The translations under genes were made by a program, and so were the position numbers. The notes beneath the pieces are model-generated. The model searched no databases. It was given only the letters and a program-made list of their open reading frames with translations, and was not told where the DNA came from. Positions 24,634 to 33,723 of a stretch of 64,000 nucleotides of DNA are shown here, in pieces. Source of the stretch: JAICMB01 sp963802915 (GTDB taxonomy: Bacteria > Acidobacteriota > Terriglobia > Bryobacterales > Bryobacteraceae); NCBI GenBank assembly GCA_963802915.1, contig CAWDKQ010000013.1:372001-436000 (forward strand), in the 5' to 3' direction. The number at the start of each line of letters is the position of its first letter. Position 1 is the first letter of the stretch.

Positions 24634-27537
24634 ATGCCGTCTCTCGACCCTGCCGACTGGCCCTCGTTCCGCGCCCAGTCGCACAAGATGCTCGACGACA
24701 TTCTCGATTATGTCGAGCACATCCGCGAACATCCGGTCTGGCAACCAATTCCTGAAAAAGTCCGGTCGCGTTTCCACGCCGATCTTCCGACGTCGCCGGC
24801 CGATCTTGCCGCCGTCCACGACGAATTCATGCGCGACATCCTGCCCTATGCAACCGGCAATGTTCATCCCGGTTTCATGGGATGGGTTCATGGAGGCGGA
24901 ACGCCAGTTGGCATTGTGGCGGAGATGCTCGCCGCGGGACTGAATGCAAATCTTGGTGGACGCGATCACGTCCCGATCGAAGTGGAGCGCCAGATTGTTC
25001 ACTGGATGCGGCAGCTCTTCGGATTCCCCGAAAGCGCGAGCGGCCTGTTTGTCACGGGAACATCCGTGGCCAACCTCATCGGCGTCCTCATTGCTCGCGA
25101 TGCCGAGCTTGGTTTTGAAGTGCGTTGCACAGGTGTCGCGGGGAGTTCGAAAAAGCTCACCGCCTACGCCTCCGCGGCCCCGCACGGCTGCATCGCGAAG
25201 GCCATGGACATGTCCGGTCTCGGAAGCGACGCCCTCCGCTCGATTCCCGTCGACACACGTTATCGGATGGATCCGAATGCCCTGGAGAAAGCGATCGAAG
25301 CGGATCGACGCGCGGGCTTGACACCGTTCCTTGTCGTCGGAACCGCCGGAACGGTTGACACCGGAGCCATCGACAATCTGGATGCAATTGCCGATCTCTG
25401 CCATCGCCAGCGCATCTGGTTTCACGTCGACGGAGCCTTCGGCGCACTGGCAATTCTTGCGCCCGACCTGGCTCCGCGCCTCAAAGGAATCGAACACGCC
25501 GATTCCCTCGCATTCGATTTTCATAAATGGGGCCAGGTGCCCTACGACGCCGGATTCATTCTGGTGCGCGATGGCGTGCTGCATCGTCGCGCGTTCGGAG
25601 TCACGGCTCCTTATTTAAGGAAGGAGTTGCAAGGCCTCGCGGCAGGAGCACCATGGCCCTGCGATTACGGTCCGGACTTGTCGCGTGGTTTTCGAGCATT
25701 GAAAACCTGGTTCACGTTCAAAGTTTACGGGACGGAAGCCCTCGGGTCGGTTGTTTCGGAGACCTGCGCTCTCGCCCGATATTTGGAAAGTCGCATCGCG
25801 GCGACGCCCGAGCTGGAGCTGCTGGCGCCAGTGGATCTCAACATAGTCTGCTTTCGATATCGCGCCGAAGATGCCCAGCGCATCAATTCCAGAATCGTCA
25901 TCGAGCTTCAGGAGTCGGGCGCTGTTGCACCTTCCACCACCATTCTTGATGGCCGCCTCGCGATTCGCGCGGCAATAGTCAATCACCGCACCCGCGCAAG
26001 CGAGATCGACACTCTGGTCGAAAAAACCGTGGCTCTCGGCCGCGCATTAGAAGCCATCGCTGGAAAAAGCCGAGCGCCCCAATCGCAATCGGATGCAGAG
26101 TGGGCGCCGCAACGTGCGCGAGAAGCCGCCCTACAAAATCTAATTACCCGCCTCGCATCGAATCCCGATGCAGTCGATCTCCGATTTGAATTTGCATGCC
26201 TGCTAGCGGAAATGGGCCGGACGCGGGAAGCCAGAGACGCATATTTGGAACTGCTGGCCCGCGACCCCACTCACCGGCTGGCATTGAACAATCTGGGCAC
26301 GCTGGTGCATGCCGCCGGATTTAAAACCGCCGCGCGCACGGCCTATGCGCAATCCGTGGCGTGCCATCCTGACGATCCCATGAGCCGCGTGAATCTGGCC
26401 AACACTCTCTACGAAGCCGGCGAATTTCAAACCGCCCGAGAGCACTATGAAACCGCCCTCCGCGTCGACCCCGCCCATCGAGAAGCGCACCAAGGGCTTG
26501 CGTATGTATTGGCTGAGCTTGGCGATGAAAAGGGTGCTCGATCGCACCGCCGCCAGGCCTTTGAAAATCGCGCCGTCATTACGATGCCGTATCGTGGACA
26601 AGGCCCTCCAGTGTCTCTGTTGTTGCTGGTTTCATCCGTCGGAGGCAACATACCGACCAGCAACTTTCTGGACGACCGTATATTCCAAACACTTGTTATC
26701 GCGCCCGAGTTTTATGACGTCAGCCATCCCCTACCGCCGCACGATGTCGTATTCAACGCCATTGGAGATGCCGACCTATGCGAGCAAGCATTGTCCGCCG
26801 CGCAGTCTGTCGTAGCCCTGACGGCGGCTCGCGTCATCAATCCTCCGAAGGCCGTGCTGGCGACAGGACGGGCCGATCACGAACGCCTCTCGCGCCTGCC
26901 GGGCGTCATTGCACCCGCCACCATCACCCTCCCCCGTGAGCTTCTTTCTTCTCCCGAAGCCGCATCCACCATAGCGCGCCACGGCTTCCGATTCCCGCTC
27001 CTGGTACGAACACCAGGTTTCCACACTGGCCGGCATTTTCTAAAGATAGAGACGGCACAAGCTCTGCCCGAAGCGGTGTCCGAACTTCCCGGGAAAGAAC
27101 TGACGGTCATCGAATTTCTAAACGCCCGCGGCGCCGATGGAAAGGTGCGCAAATATCGAGTGATGATGATCGAGGGACAGCTGTATCCGCTCCACATGGC
27201 GATTTCGAGCCATTGGAAAATCCACTATTTCACAGCCGAGATGGCGGAAAGCGCGGATCATCGTGCCGAAGACGCCGAATTTCTGGAGAGTATGCCCGGC
27301 GTTCTCGGTCCACGCGCCATGGAAGCTCTCGCCAGCATTCAGGCGACACTCGGCCTCGATTACGCAGGTATCGATTTCGGCCTAAGTCCCGACGGCGATC
27401 TGCTCCTCTTCGAAGCCAATGCCACAATGGTCGTCAATCCGCCGGAACCCGACGAACGCTGGGCCTACCGCCGTCCTGCCGTCGAAAGAATCTTCGCCGC
27501 GGTCCGAAGAATGCTCACGACGCCGCGTAAAACGTAA
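24634..27537 (+). CDS. Fusion of PLP-dependent decarboxylase, TPR segment and ATP-grasp-like domain
   Basis: This is an unbroken 967-residue protein with three modules. Residues 1-475 are a group II (aromatic-amino-acid-type) decarboxylase: GNVHPGFMGWVHGGGTPVGI, the pocket aspartate D266 in FHVDGAFGALA, and the PLP lysine K298 in FDFHKWGQVPYDAG. Residues about 490-645 contain four TPR-like units (FACLLAEMGRTREARDAYLE, LANTLYEAGEFQTAREHYET). Residues about 655-960 resemble an ATP-grasp/RimK-like ligase: FPLLVRTPGFHTGRHFLKI, ELTVIEFLNARGADGKVRKY, and the metal-site pattern GIDFGLSPDGDLLLFEANAT with D914, E927 and N929. I infer that a decarboxylated amine is made and perhaps ligated to a carboxylate on one chain. 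The substrates are unknown. Confidence 0.8.
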   Translation: MPSLDPADWPSFRAQSHKMLDDILDYVEHIREHPVWQPIPEKVRSRFHADLPTSPADLAAVHDEFMRDILPYATGNVHPGFMGWVHGGGTPVGIVAEMLAAGLNANLGGRDHVPIEVERQIVHWMRQLFGFPESASGLFVTGTSVANLIGVLIARDAELGFEVRCTGVAGSSKKLTAYASAAPHGCIAKAMDMSGLGSDALRSIPVDTRYRMDPNALEKAIEADRRAGLTPFLVVGTAGTVDTGAIDNLDAIADLCHRQRIWFHVDGAFGALAILAPDLAPRLKGIEHADSLAFDFHKWGQVPYDAGFILVRDGVLHRRAFGVTAPYLRKELQGLAAGAPWPCDYGPDLSRGFRALKTWFTFKVYGTEALGSVVSETCALARYLESRIAATPELELLAPVDLNIVCFRYRAEDAQRINSRIVIELQESGAVAPSTTILDGRLAIRAAIVNHRTRASEIDTLVEKTVALGRALEAIAGKSRAPQSQSDAEWAPQRAREAALQNLITRLASNPDAVDLRFEFACLLAEMGRTREARDAYLELLARDPTHRLALNNLGTLVHAAGFKTAARTAYAQSVACHPDDPMSRVNLANTLYEAGEFQTAREHYETALRVDPAHREAHQGLAYVLAELGDEKGARSHRRQAFENRAVITMPYRGQGPPVSLLLLVSSVGGNIPTSNFLDDRIFQTLVIAPEFYDVSHPLPPHDVVFNAIGDADLCEQALSAAQSVVALTAARVINPPKAVLATGRADHERLSRLPGVIAPATITLPRELLSSPEAASTIARHGFRFPLLVRTPGFHTGRHFLKIETAQALPEAVSELPGKELTVIEFLNARGADGKVRKYRVMMIEGQLYPLHMAISSHWKIHYFTAEMAESADHRAEDAEFLESMPGVLGPRAMEALASIQATLGLDYAGIDFGLSPDGDLLLFEANATMVVNPPEPDERWAYRRPAVERIFAAVRRMLTTPRKT

Positions 27538-27558
27538 GATGAGATTGGTAGATTGCAA

Positions 27559-27888
27559 ATGGCTCACCACAAGCGCGTCTGTTTCCAGCTTCGGGTAAAG
27601 AAAGACCGGATCGAAGAGTACAAGATGCGGCACCGGGCTGTGTGGCCGGAGATGCTCGATGCTCTTCGTCAGAGCGGATGGAGTAACTACTCGTTGTTTC
27701 TGCGAGAAGACGGGCTGCTTATCGGGTACCTCGAAACGGCCGACTTCGACCAAGCCCTTGCAGACATGGCTGTTCGTGAAGTCAATGATCGCTGGCAGGC
27801 TGAAATGAAGGATTTCTTCGAAGATCCGCAAGGCCGTCCAGCCGACCGCCAGATGGAGTTGCTCGAAGAAGTCTTCCATCTCGATTGA
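27559..27888 (+). CDS. rhaM: L-rhamnose mutarotase
   Basis: This protein of about 109 residues matches the RhaM/RhaU family: RVCFQLRVKKDRIEEYKMRH, RAVWPEMLDALRQSGWSNYS, LREDGLLIGYLETADF and the end W..EM.DFFEDP. It interconverts the alpha and beta anomers of L-rhamnose. The ATG at 27559 is preferred over the in-frame TTG six bases upstream. It is convergent with a sugar isomerase gene, which suggests deoxy-sugar use, but no rhamnose kinase or aldolase is present in the window. Confidence 0.88.
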   Translation: MAHHKRVCFQLRVKKDRIEEYKMRHRAVWPEMLDALRQSGWSNYSLFLREDGLLIGYLETADFDQALADMAVREVNDRWQAEMKDFFEDPQGRPADRQMELLEEVFHLD

Positions 27889-27897
27889 TTCACCGCA

Positions 27898-29337
27898 TCA
27901 GCAAATCCGAATCGTCTCGATTCCCAGGAGCGCGCCAAACTTTTCGATTTTCGTCGCGCAGTGCCCAATGCCGACAGCGCAATGATGCGCCGGCCCCTGG
28001 GCGCTCCAGGCGTCGATGAATTGGCGCGCGCCAATCGTGAATCGATAGCGGCTGTTGGTATTGCCGATCTCCAGAATGGGGCCCGAAATTGAGTCCGCCT
28101 CCGCTGTTAGCAATTTCAAACGTCCACCGCTCTCGACAACCGAGAGCAGCGTCACAGGACCGTGCTTCACCGACATTTCAACCGACAGACCACGGCCAAC
28201 TTTACCGTGGAAAACTTTGAGCGGCCGAACTTTGATCTTTCCTTCAGCGATGGCCAGGTGGCCCGGGCCATCGTGCCCCATCAGGACGACGTCATCCGCG
28301 AAGTCGACGGCGTAATATTCGGTGAAGGAGCCACCGACGCCCAAGGTGTCCATAATCTTCATAGCCTGCGCGTTCTTCACTTCGCATTCGCCGGCCACAG
28401 GAATTCCACGAGCCGTCAAAAGGCTGGTGCCCAGGATAATCGAGCTGATCGTGTCTTCGTTGGCCGGATTGCCGGAGCCCGAGTAGTAATAGGCCATCGA
28501 ACCCAGGTTATGAAGATCGACGAGGCGGTCGAGCGCAACCGAAGTTCGCGCCGCGCGCGCCAGCTCTTCAGCAGGGCAATCGGCCTGAACGTCGAAAGCA
28601 TCGTGGAAGTGAGTTACGCGGCGCTCAATATCGTCAGACAATACGTCGGCTCGCAACGCCGCGAGTTCATCCACTTCTAAAATCTCGATGTGACCGCCGA
28701 AAGTCGCGCACTGCAAGGTCAGATCAGAGTACACGTCGAGCATCCCGCCGTAATAGTGCCCCATCACGCCCAACCGATTGTGTTCCATCGTATGAGCCAC
28801 TTTTGCCGCGTCGAGCCATTCCTCAATTTCGTTCCACGCAGCCGCATCGTTTTCCAGCATGCCCGTCACCTGGAAAAACGGGATGTTGCAACGGCGGAAT
28901 ACATTCGAGATTTCGGGTACCGGGCAAGCCTGGCACCACGCCAGCCATTCCCCGGTCATCTTTCCCCGATCGGCGATGGCATTAAAAGATGCGTAGTCGA
29001 TCGCAGCGCCAGGAGAGAGGTTCAGGATGATTACCGGAACCTTCGCGCGGCGCACGACGGGGAGAACAGTCGAAGAGAGTGCATACGTCGTGACATGCAA
29101 AAAGAGCAGATCGACGTCGGCTCGTCGAAACGCGTGACCGGCTGCCGCGGCCTTCTCCGGGTTATCGATCAATCCAAGATTCACGATCTCCACGTCCGGA
29201 CGCCCGAGCCGTTGCGCGACCTGCGCAGCGTACTCAGTAAGCCGCTGCTGGAGACCCTCGAATTGCTTCCAGTAGGCATCGAGCCCGATCGCGAAGAGTC
29301 CAACCCGCAGCCTGCCATCGGAAGGAATGGAAGTCAT
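27898..29337 (-). CDS. L-fucose/L-arabinose isomerase-family sugar isomerase
   Basis: This 479-residue protein begins RLRVGLFAIGLDAYWKQFEG, the opening of arabinose isomerase-like proteins. It has LLFLHVTTYALSSTVLPVVR at about 80, GVMGHYYGGMLDVYSDLT at about 190, and metal-site residues including the glutamate in PVAGECEVKNAQAMKIMDTL (about 315) and the His-rich VLMGHDGPGHLAIAEGK (about 355). It should interconvert an aldose and a ketose. Which sugar cannot be read from the sequence; the neighbouring rhamnose mutarotase hints at a deoxy sugar. Confidence 0.78.
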   Translation of the reverse strand: MTSIPSDGRLRVGLFAIGLDAYWKQFEGLQQRLTEYAAQVAQRLGRPDVEIVNLGLIDNPEKAAAAGHAFRRADVDLLFLHVTTYALSSTVLPVVRRAKVPVIILNLSPGAAIDYASFNAIADRGKMTGEWLAWCQACPVPEISNVFRRCNIPFFQVTGMLENDAAAWNEIEEWLDAAKVAHTMEHNRLGVMGHYYGGMLDVYSDLTLQCATFGGHIEILEVDELAALRADVLSDDIERRVTHFHDAFDVQADCPAEELARAARTSVALDRLVDLHNLGSMAYYYSGSGNPANEDTISSIILGTSLLTARGIPVAGECEVKNAQAMKIMDTLGVGGSFTEYYAVDFADDVVLMGHDGPGHLAIAEGKIKVRPLKVFHGKVGRGLSVEMSVKHGPVTLLSVVESGGRLKLLTAEADSISGPILEIGNTNSRYRFTIGARQFIDAWSAQGPAHHCAVGIGHCATKIEKFGALLGIETIRIC

Positions 29338-29355
29338 AGCTAGAGGTTATATGAA

Positions 29356-30459
29356 TTAATCTAGGCCGAAAATGCGCCCGGCGTAGCCGGTCATTTCCAA
29401 ATACCCAACTCCGTGCACAGGACGGCCGAGTCGCGTCCCATCAATGTCGATAGCGCCTTCCCAGTAATTAGACACGGAACCGGTGAGTTCCTGCTGAACC
29501 ATAGGCGTGTGAATCTGCGCTTTGAAGCCAAGCGATGGCACTTCGATCGCCCATTCCACGGGATATTGTCCACTGGTCGCTTCGCTAGCCCAAGTCTTTC
29601 CCGGCGTGACTGTAAAATCGCTAGCCGCAAGATGCCTCGAGTGACCTTGTGCATCGACGAAGGTTCCAGCGGAAAAAGGATCGGCAGATCCGTCTGTGCG
29701 GCGCAGCCGGAACAACATGAGTTCGGTGCGATCTTCAAGCTGCATGCTGAACCAGTCCCAACCGCTTTGGCCGGTTCCCAATTGGTGGCTGAAGAACTCG
29801 TGATCCATCCAGGCGCTGCCGTCCACTGCGAATCGCTTCCCATCCAAAACGATCGTGCCGCTCGTGGCCAGCCGCGTGAAAGAAATATAGTGCGACGCCT
29901 TGCCCGCGCCCTCCCCTTTCTGACTGACTCCGTTCTGACCATGGATCACCGGCGGCTTCTCCGGCCTCAAGGAAAGTTCAAATGAAAAGCGATCGGCAAC
30001 TGCGTCGAGCCTTTGAGTGGCTCCGCCCGGAACGGCGGGATCGAGCGTCCACTGCGCCTGCCAGTTTCCATTCCACACACGAGCCACGTTCAAATCCGCG
30101 CCTGCAATGCCTGGGCCCGACCGGTTCAGCCGCTCGGTGTGAAGGAACTGGCGTCCCTCGATATCGCTCAGCGCAAGATGCGCCATCCAGAGATCCCGAA
30201 TATCCCAGATACTGGCGTCGGCCGGCCTATGCGCGACTGCCTGACGAAAAAAAGTGAGTTCGAAACCAAATCGGCGTCCCGCGGTAGTGCGGAGATTTCC
30301 GGTGTAATACCACCACTCTGTCTGAAAGTCCGGATGATTGAAATAATCCCGAGGAAATTCGAAGCGGTAATTGGGGAGCGCGAGGCGGTACGGTTCATCC
30401 GCATTCAGGACGAGTCCCAAAGCCAGAAGCATGGCAAAGAGACCACGCCTACTCTTCAT
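29356..30459 (-). CDS. AttH/CrtC-type lipocalin-like secreted protein
   Basis: This 367-residue protein has a signal peptide (GLFAMLLALGLVLNADE) and two tandem lipocalin-like halves: YFNHPDFQTEWWYYTGNL near the start and SAWMDHEFFSHQLGTGQSGW in the middle, followed by WFSMQLEDRTELMLFRLRR. This is the AttH/hydroxyneurosporene hydratase (CrtC) fold. In known clusters AttH is the periplasmic partner of the AttEFG transporter, and here the gene overlaps the permease gene by 11 bases. A role in handling a lipid-like ligand is inferred. Confidence 0.82.
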   Translation of the reverse strand: MKSRRGLFAMLLALGLVLNADEPYRLALPNYRFEFPRDYFNHPDFQTEWWYYTGNLRTTAGRRFGFELTFFRQAVAHRPADASIWDIRDLWMAHLALSDIEGRQFLHTERLNRSGPGIAGADLNVARVWNGNWQAQWTLDPAVPGGATQRLDAVADRFSFELSLRPEKPPVIHGQNGVSQKGEGAGKASHYISFTRLATSGTIVLDGKRFAVDGSAWMDHEFFSHQLGTGQSGWDWFSMQLEDRTELMLFRLRRTDGSADPFSAGTFVDAQGHSRHLAASDFTVTPGKTWASEATSGQYPVEWAIEVPSLGFKAQIHTPMVQQELTGSVSNYWEGAIDIDGTRLGRPVHGVGYLEMTGYAGRIFGLD

Positions 30460-31657
30460 GAATCACCTCGATCGGGACAAGCCGTGTTGCGATCCTTGCG
30501 GGGTACAGAGCCGCGAGAATCGTCGCGGCGTAAACAATGGAAAGCGCGGTCAAAAGAACCGTGACGGGCCAGTGGAACTGGATCGTCCACCCGAAGGACT
30601 GTTTATTGATGACGTAAATGAGCAGAAGCGAAAGAACGAATCCGAGCGCCAGTCCCGCGATGTTCGAGAGCGCGCCCAAAAGCGCGCTCTCGAAAAGAAT
30701 GATGCGGCGGACCTGATAATCGGATGCGCCCAGAAAGCGCAGCAGCCCGAACTCACGCCGCCGATCGATTACCAGGGCAACCAAAGCGCCGCCCACGCCG
30801 GTCACCGCGATGAAAACCGCCAGCGCCTCGAGCGCATAAGTGATGGCGAAAGTCCGGTCGAAGACCTGGATGCCTTGCTGCCGTAGAGTTCTGTTTTGCA
30901 CCACGGCAACGCGCCGATCCCCAATCGCCCGCTCCACGGCGCGCTGGCCTTCTTCCAGCGATACACCGGGTTTCAAATAGACCGCGACATTGCTCGGCTC
31001 TCTGCTGGGAAGATATCGAAACATCGTTTCACGATCCATCAGAATGACGCCGCGTTCGCTGGAGTAATCGTAGTAAACATCCAGCACGCGAAAGGATGCC
31101 AGTGTTCCACCCAGACTAAGTTTGAGGATGTCGCCGGCGCGCACATGATGCTTGTTCGCAAAAGGTTCGCTGACGATTACCGAATTATTGCCGATCAATT
31201 TTCGAACAACGTCTTCCGCGCGTGCTCCGGATAGAAACGATCGTTTGCGGCGCGGCCCACCGATGCCGGCGTCCATGCCTCCGAGCGTAACGGGAAGTCC
31301 CTCGTAGCGAATTTCGTAGGTGCGCAACTGCTCGACGGCAGCCACTTCAGGAAGCTTTGCCAATTCCGCGGGGATCTCCGCCGACATCGTCGGATGACGA
31401 TCCGCTCCCTGCGGCACCGCCGGGCTCAGATACAGATCCGCTTGCAGGATATCGTCCATCCAAACCACCACGGTTTCGCGAAAACTTCCAACCATGATGC
31501 CGACGGCCGTCAGCACTGCGATCGCTGTCGACAGGGCTCCCACGAGCACCGATGTCCGCCGCAGCGAACCCGCAAGGCTTCGCGTGGCCAGCAGCGCTTC
31601 CACGCCAAACATCCGGCCGATCAAACTGCCGCGTAAGCTTCGTGAGACTGGAGACAA
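30449..31657 (-). CDS. FtsX/MacB-type ABC permease, C-terminal part (frame broken upstream)
   Basis: Homology starts near 31640 with SLRGSLIGRMFGVEALLATR, a mid-protein junction rather than an N-terminus. The fragment holds a helix (VLVGALSTAIAVLTAVGIMV), a large extracytoplasmic loop, and the last FtsX domain (LAVFIAVTGVGGALVALVID, LLRFLGASDYQVRRIILFES, ALLGALSNIAGLALGFVLSL), ending ARIATRLVPIEVIHEE. Together with the next two entries it is one permease of about 835 residues, interrupted three times. It overlaps the AttH gene. Confidence 0.82.
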   Translation of the reverse strand: MSPVSRSLRGSLIGRMFGVEALLATRSLAGSLRRTSVLVGALSTAIAVLTAVGIMVGSFRETVVVWMDDILQADLYLSPAVPQGADRHPTMSAEIPAELAKLPEVAAVEQLRTYEIRYEGLPVTLGGMDAGIGGPRRKRSFLSGARAEDVVRKLIGNNSVIVSEPFANKHHVRAGDILKLSLGGTLASFRVLDVYYDYSSERGVILMDRETMFRYLPSREPSNVAVYLKPGVSLEEGQRAVERAIGDRRVAVVQNRTLRQQGIQVFDRTFAITYALEALAVFIAVTGVGGALVALVIDRRREFGLLRFLGASDYQVRRIILFESALLGALSNIAGLALGFVLSLLLIYVINKQSFGWTIQFHWPVTVLLTALSIVYAATILAALYPARIATRLVPIEVIHEE

Positions 31658-32127
31658 GCGCGGGAATCGTCAGAGCGGTGGCTCCAATCAACAGCAGCGC
31701 GCTAACATAACCGTAGACCGGTTTTCCGTTAACGGGCGCTTGTCGCGGCGCGATCCAGGCGGCCGCCGCGAGTACGCCCGCAAAAGCAGCCGTACGCCAT
31801 TGATGAACGCGAACATGATGCTCCCGCCGGCCCCTCGCCATCGCTTCCACCGGAGCGACACGCGATGCTTCCCAAGCCGGACCTAATCGCTGAGACCAAT
31901 GACAGACCAACGCCGAGCACGATCCCTAATAGAGCCGTATCCCATGTGAGCGAGATTGCCGCCGGCCTGCTGCTGAAATAGAGCGATTCTACAGTGGACG
32001 CGACCAGCTTCACGGCGCCCTCCGAGAGAAGGCGCCCGAGGACAATTCCCAAGATGCCGCCCAGCAGGCCGAAGCAGGCGGCCTCACCCAGAATCCCTGC
32101 CAGGATGGCCGTGCGGGGTGTGCCCAC
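31640..32127 (-). pseudogene. FtsX/MacB-type ABC permease, middle part across two frame breaks
   Basis: From 32127 to 31885 one frame reads VGTPRTAILAGILGEAACFG, then LLGGILGIVLGRLLSEGAVK and LLGIVLGVGLSLVSAI. After one skipped base (31884) another frame reads GPAWEASRVAPVEAMARGRR, then FAGVLAAAAWIAPRQAPV and YVSALLLIGATALTIPALV. This is the expected course of the second FtsX block and the helices after it. The shift into the last fragment lies between about 31631 and 31651. None of the pieces has its own start signal. Confidence 0.75.
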
Positions 32128-32956
32128 GCGCTCGCAGAATGCCGATCTCGAACCTCCGCCGCACCACCGATACGGATATCGTGTTGTAGATGAGAAACGC
32201 GCCGACCGCCAGCGATACATAGCTCAGCACGCGCAGGTTCCAGCGAAAAGCTTCCAGCATGTGACGGTTCTCTTCCGTCTGCGTTCCCTGTGGCGCGATA
32301 TTCACGCCATCCGGAAGATAGCGGCGCAGCAGCGTCTCCCAGTCCTCAATCGAGCGCGACGGAGGAGCTTCGATCAGAATCCGATCGAGCTTTCCTCCGC
32401 GCCGCAACAATCGCGTGGCCGGCGCGAGATCCATTAGAACGATTTCACCTGCCTGGTCTTTCAACAGGCCCCGAACCGTAAAATTCGAAGCTGTATCGTT
32501 GACCAGCACGCGTACTCGATCGCCGCTCTTGTATCCCAATCCGGAACTAAGCCAGACAGAATCGCTCAAGCTGAGATCCGAAACCACGCTTTCATTCTTG
32601 GGCCCTGCCTCCGCAAACAGATCGACGCCCACGATCGGCACCGAACGCCTGACCTTTCCATCGAGAAGGCCGTAGTCTTCAATGCGTGGATGCAGCTTCA
32701 GTGGATAGGGTGCTCGCGCCAGGCGCCCGAACGCCTCGGGTGGAATTCCGCCTGCCGCAGTCACTTCCAGATTGGCGTTACCTGTCAAAGTCTCGAGCGA
32801 CGAACGGAACGATCCCGCCGCTGCCTGACCCGCAAGCTCGATTCCGAGCACCGCGGCCACGCCGAGCGCCACCGCGAAAACGGTGAGTGCGGTTCTTAGC
32901 CGCTCCTGCCGCAAGGGACGCAGGATTAAACGATAAAACAACTCAAAGGCCGGCAT
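32084..32956 (-). CDS. FtsX/MacB-type ABC permease, N-terminal part
   Basis: This fragment begins MPAFELFYRLILRPLRQERL with a first membrane helix (ALTVFAVALGVAAVLGIELA). It has a long MacB-like periplasmic domain (about 50-250) and the start of the FtsX core (VLSYVSLAVGAFLIYNTISV, RRRFEIGILRA). The frame departs at 32128, where GCG [C] GTG GGC would continue as RAVGTPRTAIL. It lies 4 bases downstream of the ATPase gene. The transporter is probably one of the AttFG/LolCE-like systems acting on lipids or lipoproteins. Confidence 0.85.
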   Translation of the reverse strand: MPAFELFYRLILRPLRQERLRTALTVFAVALGVAAVLGIELAGQAAAGSFRSSLETLTGNANLEVTAAGGIPPEAFGRLARAPYPLKLHPRIEDYGLLDGKVRRSVPIVGVDLFAEAGPKNESVVSDLSLSDSVWLSSGLGYKSGDRVRVLVNDTASNFTVRGLLKDQAGEIVLMDLAPATRLLRRGGKLDRILIEAPPSRSIEDWETLLRRYLPDGVNIAPQGTQTEENRHMLEAFRWNLRVLSYVSLAVGAFLIYNTISVSVVRRRFEIGILRARGHTPHGHPGRDSG

Positions 32957-32959
32957 GAA

Positions 32960-33658
32960 TCAGCGTTTCCCGGTAAGTCTTCCGGCCGGACTGACGCTCT
33001 CGACTCTTCCGTCCTGCATGCGGACGATGGTATCCGCCTTACCACTCGCCTCCAGGCTATGCGTAGCCATCAAAACGATTGTTCCCGTATCGTCCGCGAT
33101 GCGTCTCAGCAGTTCCAGAATCACTTCGCTAGTGGCGCTGTCGAGGTTTCCCGTGGGTTCGTCGGCCAGGAGAATCGAAGGCGAGTTCGCCAGAGCTCGG
33201 GCGATTGCCACCCGCTGCATTTGTCCTCCGGAAAGCTGATAAGGCATGCGATCCGCATAGTCTTCCATCTCCACCTGACGCAAGCGTTCCGTCGCCGAAT
33301 TGCGCGATTGTGCTCTGCCAGCGAGCATCAAAGGCAGCTCGACATTCTCGACCACTGAAAGTGTCGGCAATAATTGAAAGCTCTGGAAGATAAATCCAAC
33401 CTTTTCGCGCCGCACCCGCGTGAGCGCCGCATCGTTGAGCGTCGAAGTGCTCACGCCGTCCAGCCACACGGTCCCGGAAGTTGGAAAATCCATGGCGCCC
33501 GCCAAATTCAGAAGCGTCGATTTTCCGCATCCGCTTCGCCCCACTAATGCCACAAATTCCCCGCTGTGAAACTCGAGATTCACGTCGCGCAGAGCCGGAA
33601 CGAAGCTTCCCTCCGTGATGTAGTCCTTCGTGACGTGCTCCAGCCGGAGAGTCCCCAT
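32960..33658 (-). CDS. ABC transporter ATP-binding protein (LolD/MacB class)
   Basis: This 232-residue protein has every ABC motif: Walker A GRSGCGKST at about 39-47, Q-loop GFIFQSFQLLPTLS, signature QLSGGQMQRVAIARAL at about 141, Walker B SILLADEPTGNLDS, and the switch histidine MATHSLE. It belongs to the class that drives MacB/LolCE-type permeases. It is the first gene of the cluster ATPase-permease-AttH. The arrangement matches attEFGH-like systems. Confidence 0.93.
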   Translation of the reverse strand: MGTLRLEHVTKDYITEGSFVPALRDVNLEFHSGEFVALVGRSGCGKSTLLNLAGAMDFPTSGTVWLDGVSTSTLNDAALTRVRREKVGFIFQSFQLLPTLSVVENVELPLMLAGRAQSRNSATERLRQVEMEDYADRMPYQLSGGQMQRVAIARALANSPSILLADEPTGNLDSATSEVILELLRRIADDTGTIVLMATHSLEASGKADTIVRMQDGRVESVSPAGRLTGKR

Positions 33659-33723
33659 ACCGTCAGTCTCGCAGACGATCCGAAACAGGATGCCTGGCAG
33701 CGCCTCATCGCTATACTGATGTT

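Noticed and set aside
24556..25584. 342-codon minus-strand frame inside the decarboxylase gene
   Set aside because: Shadow of the PLP domain; it crosses the start region of the real gene and shows no family motif.
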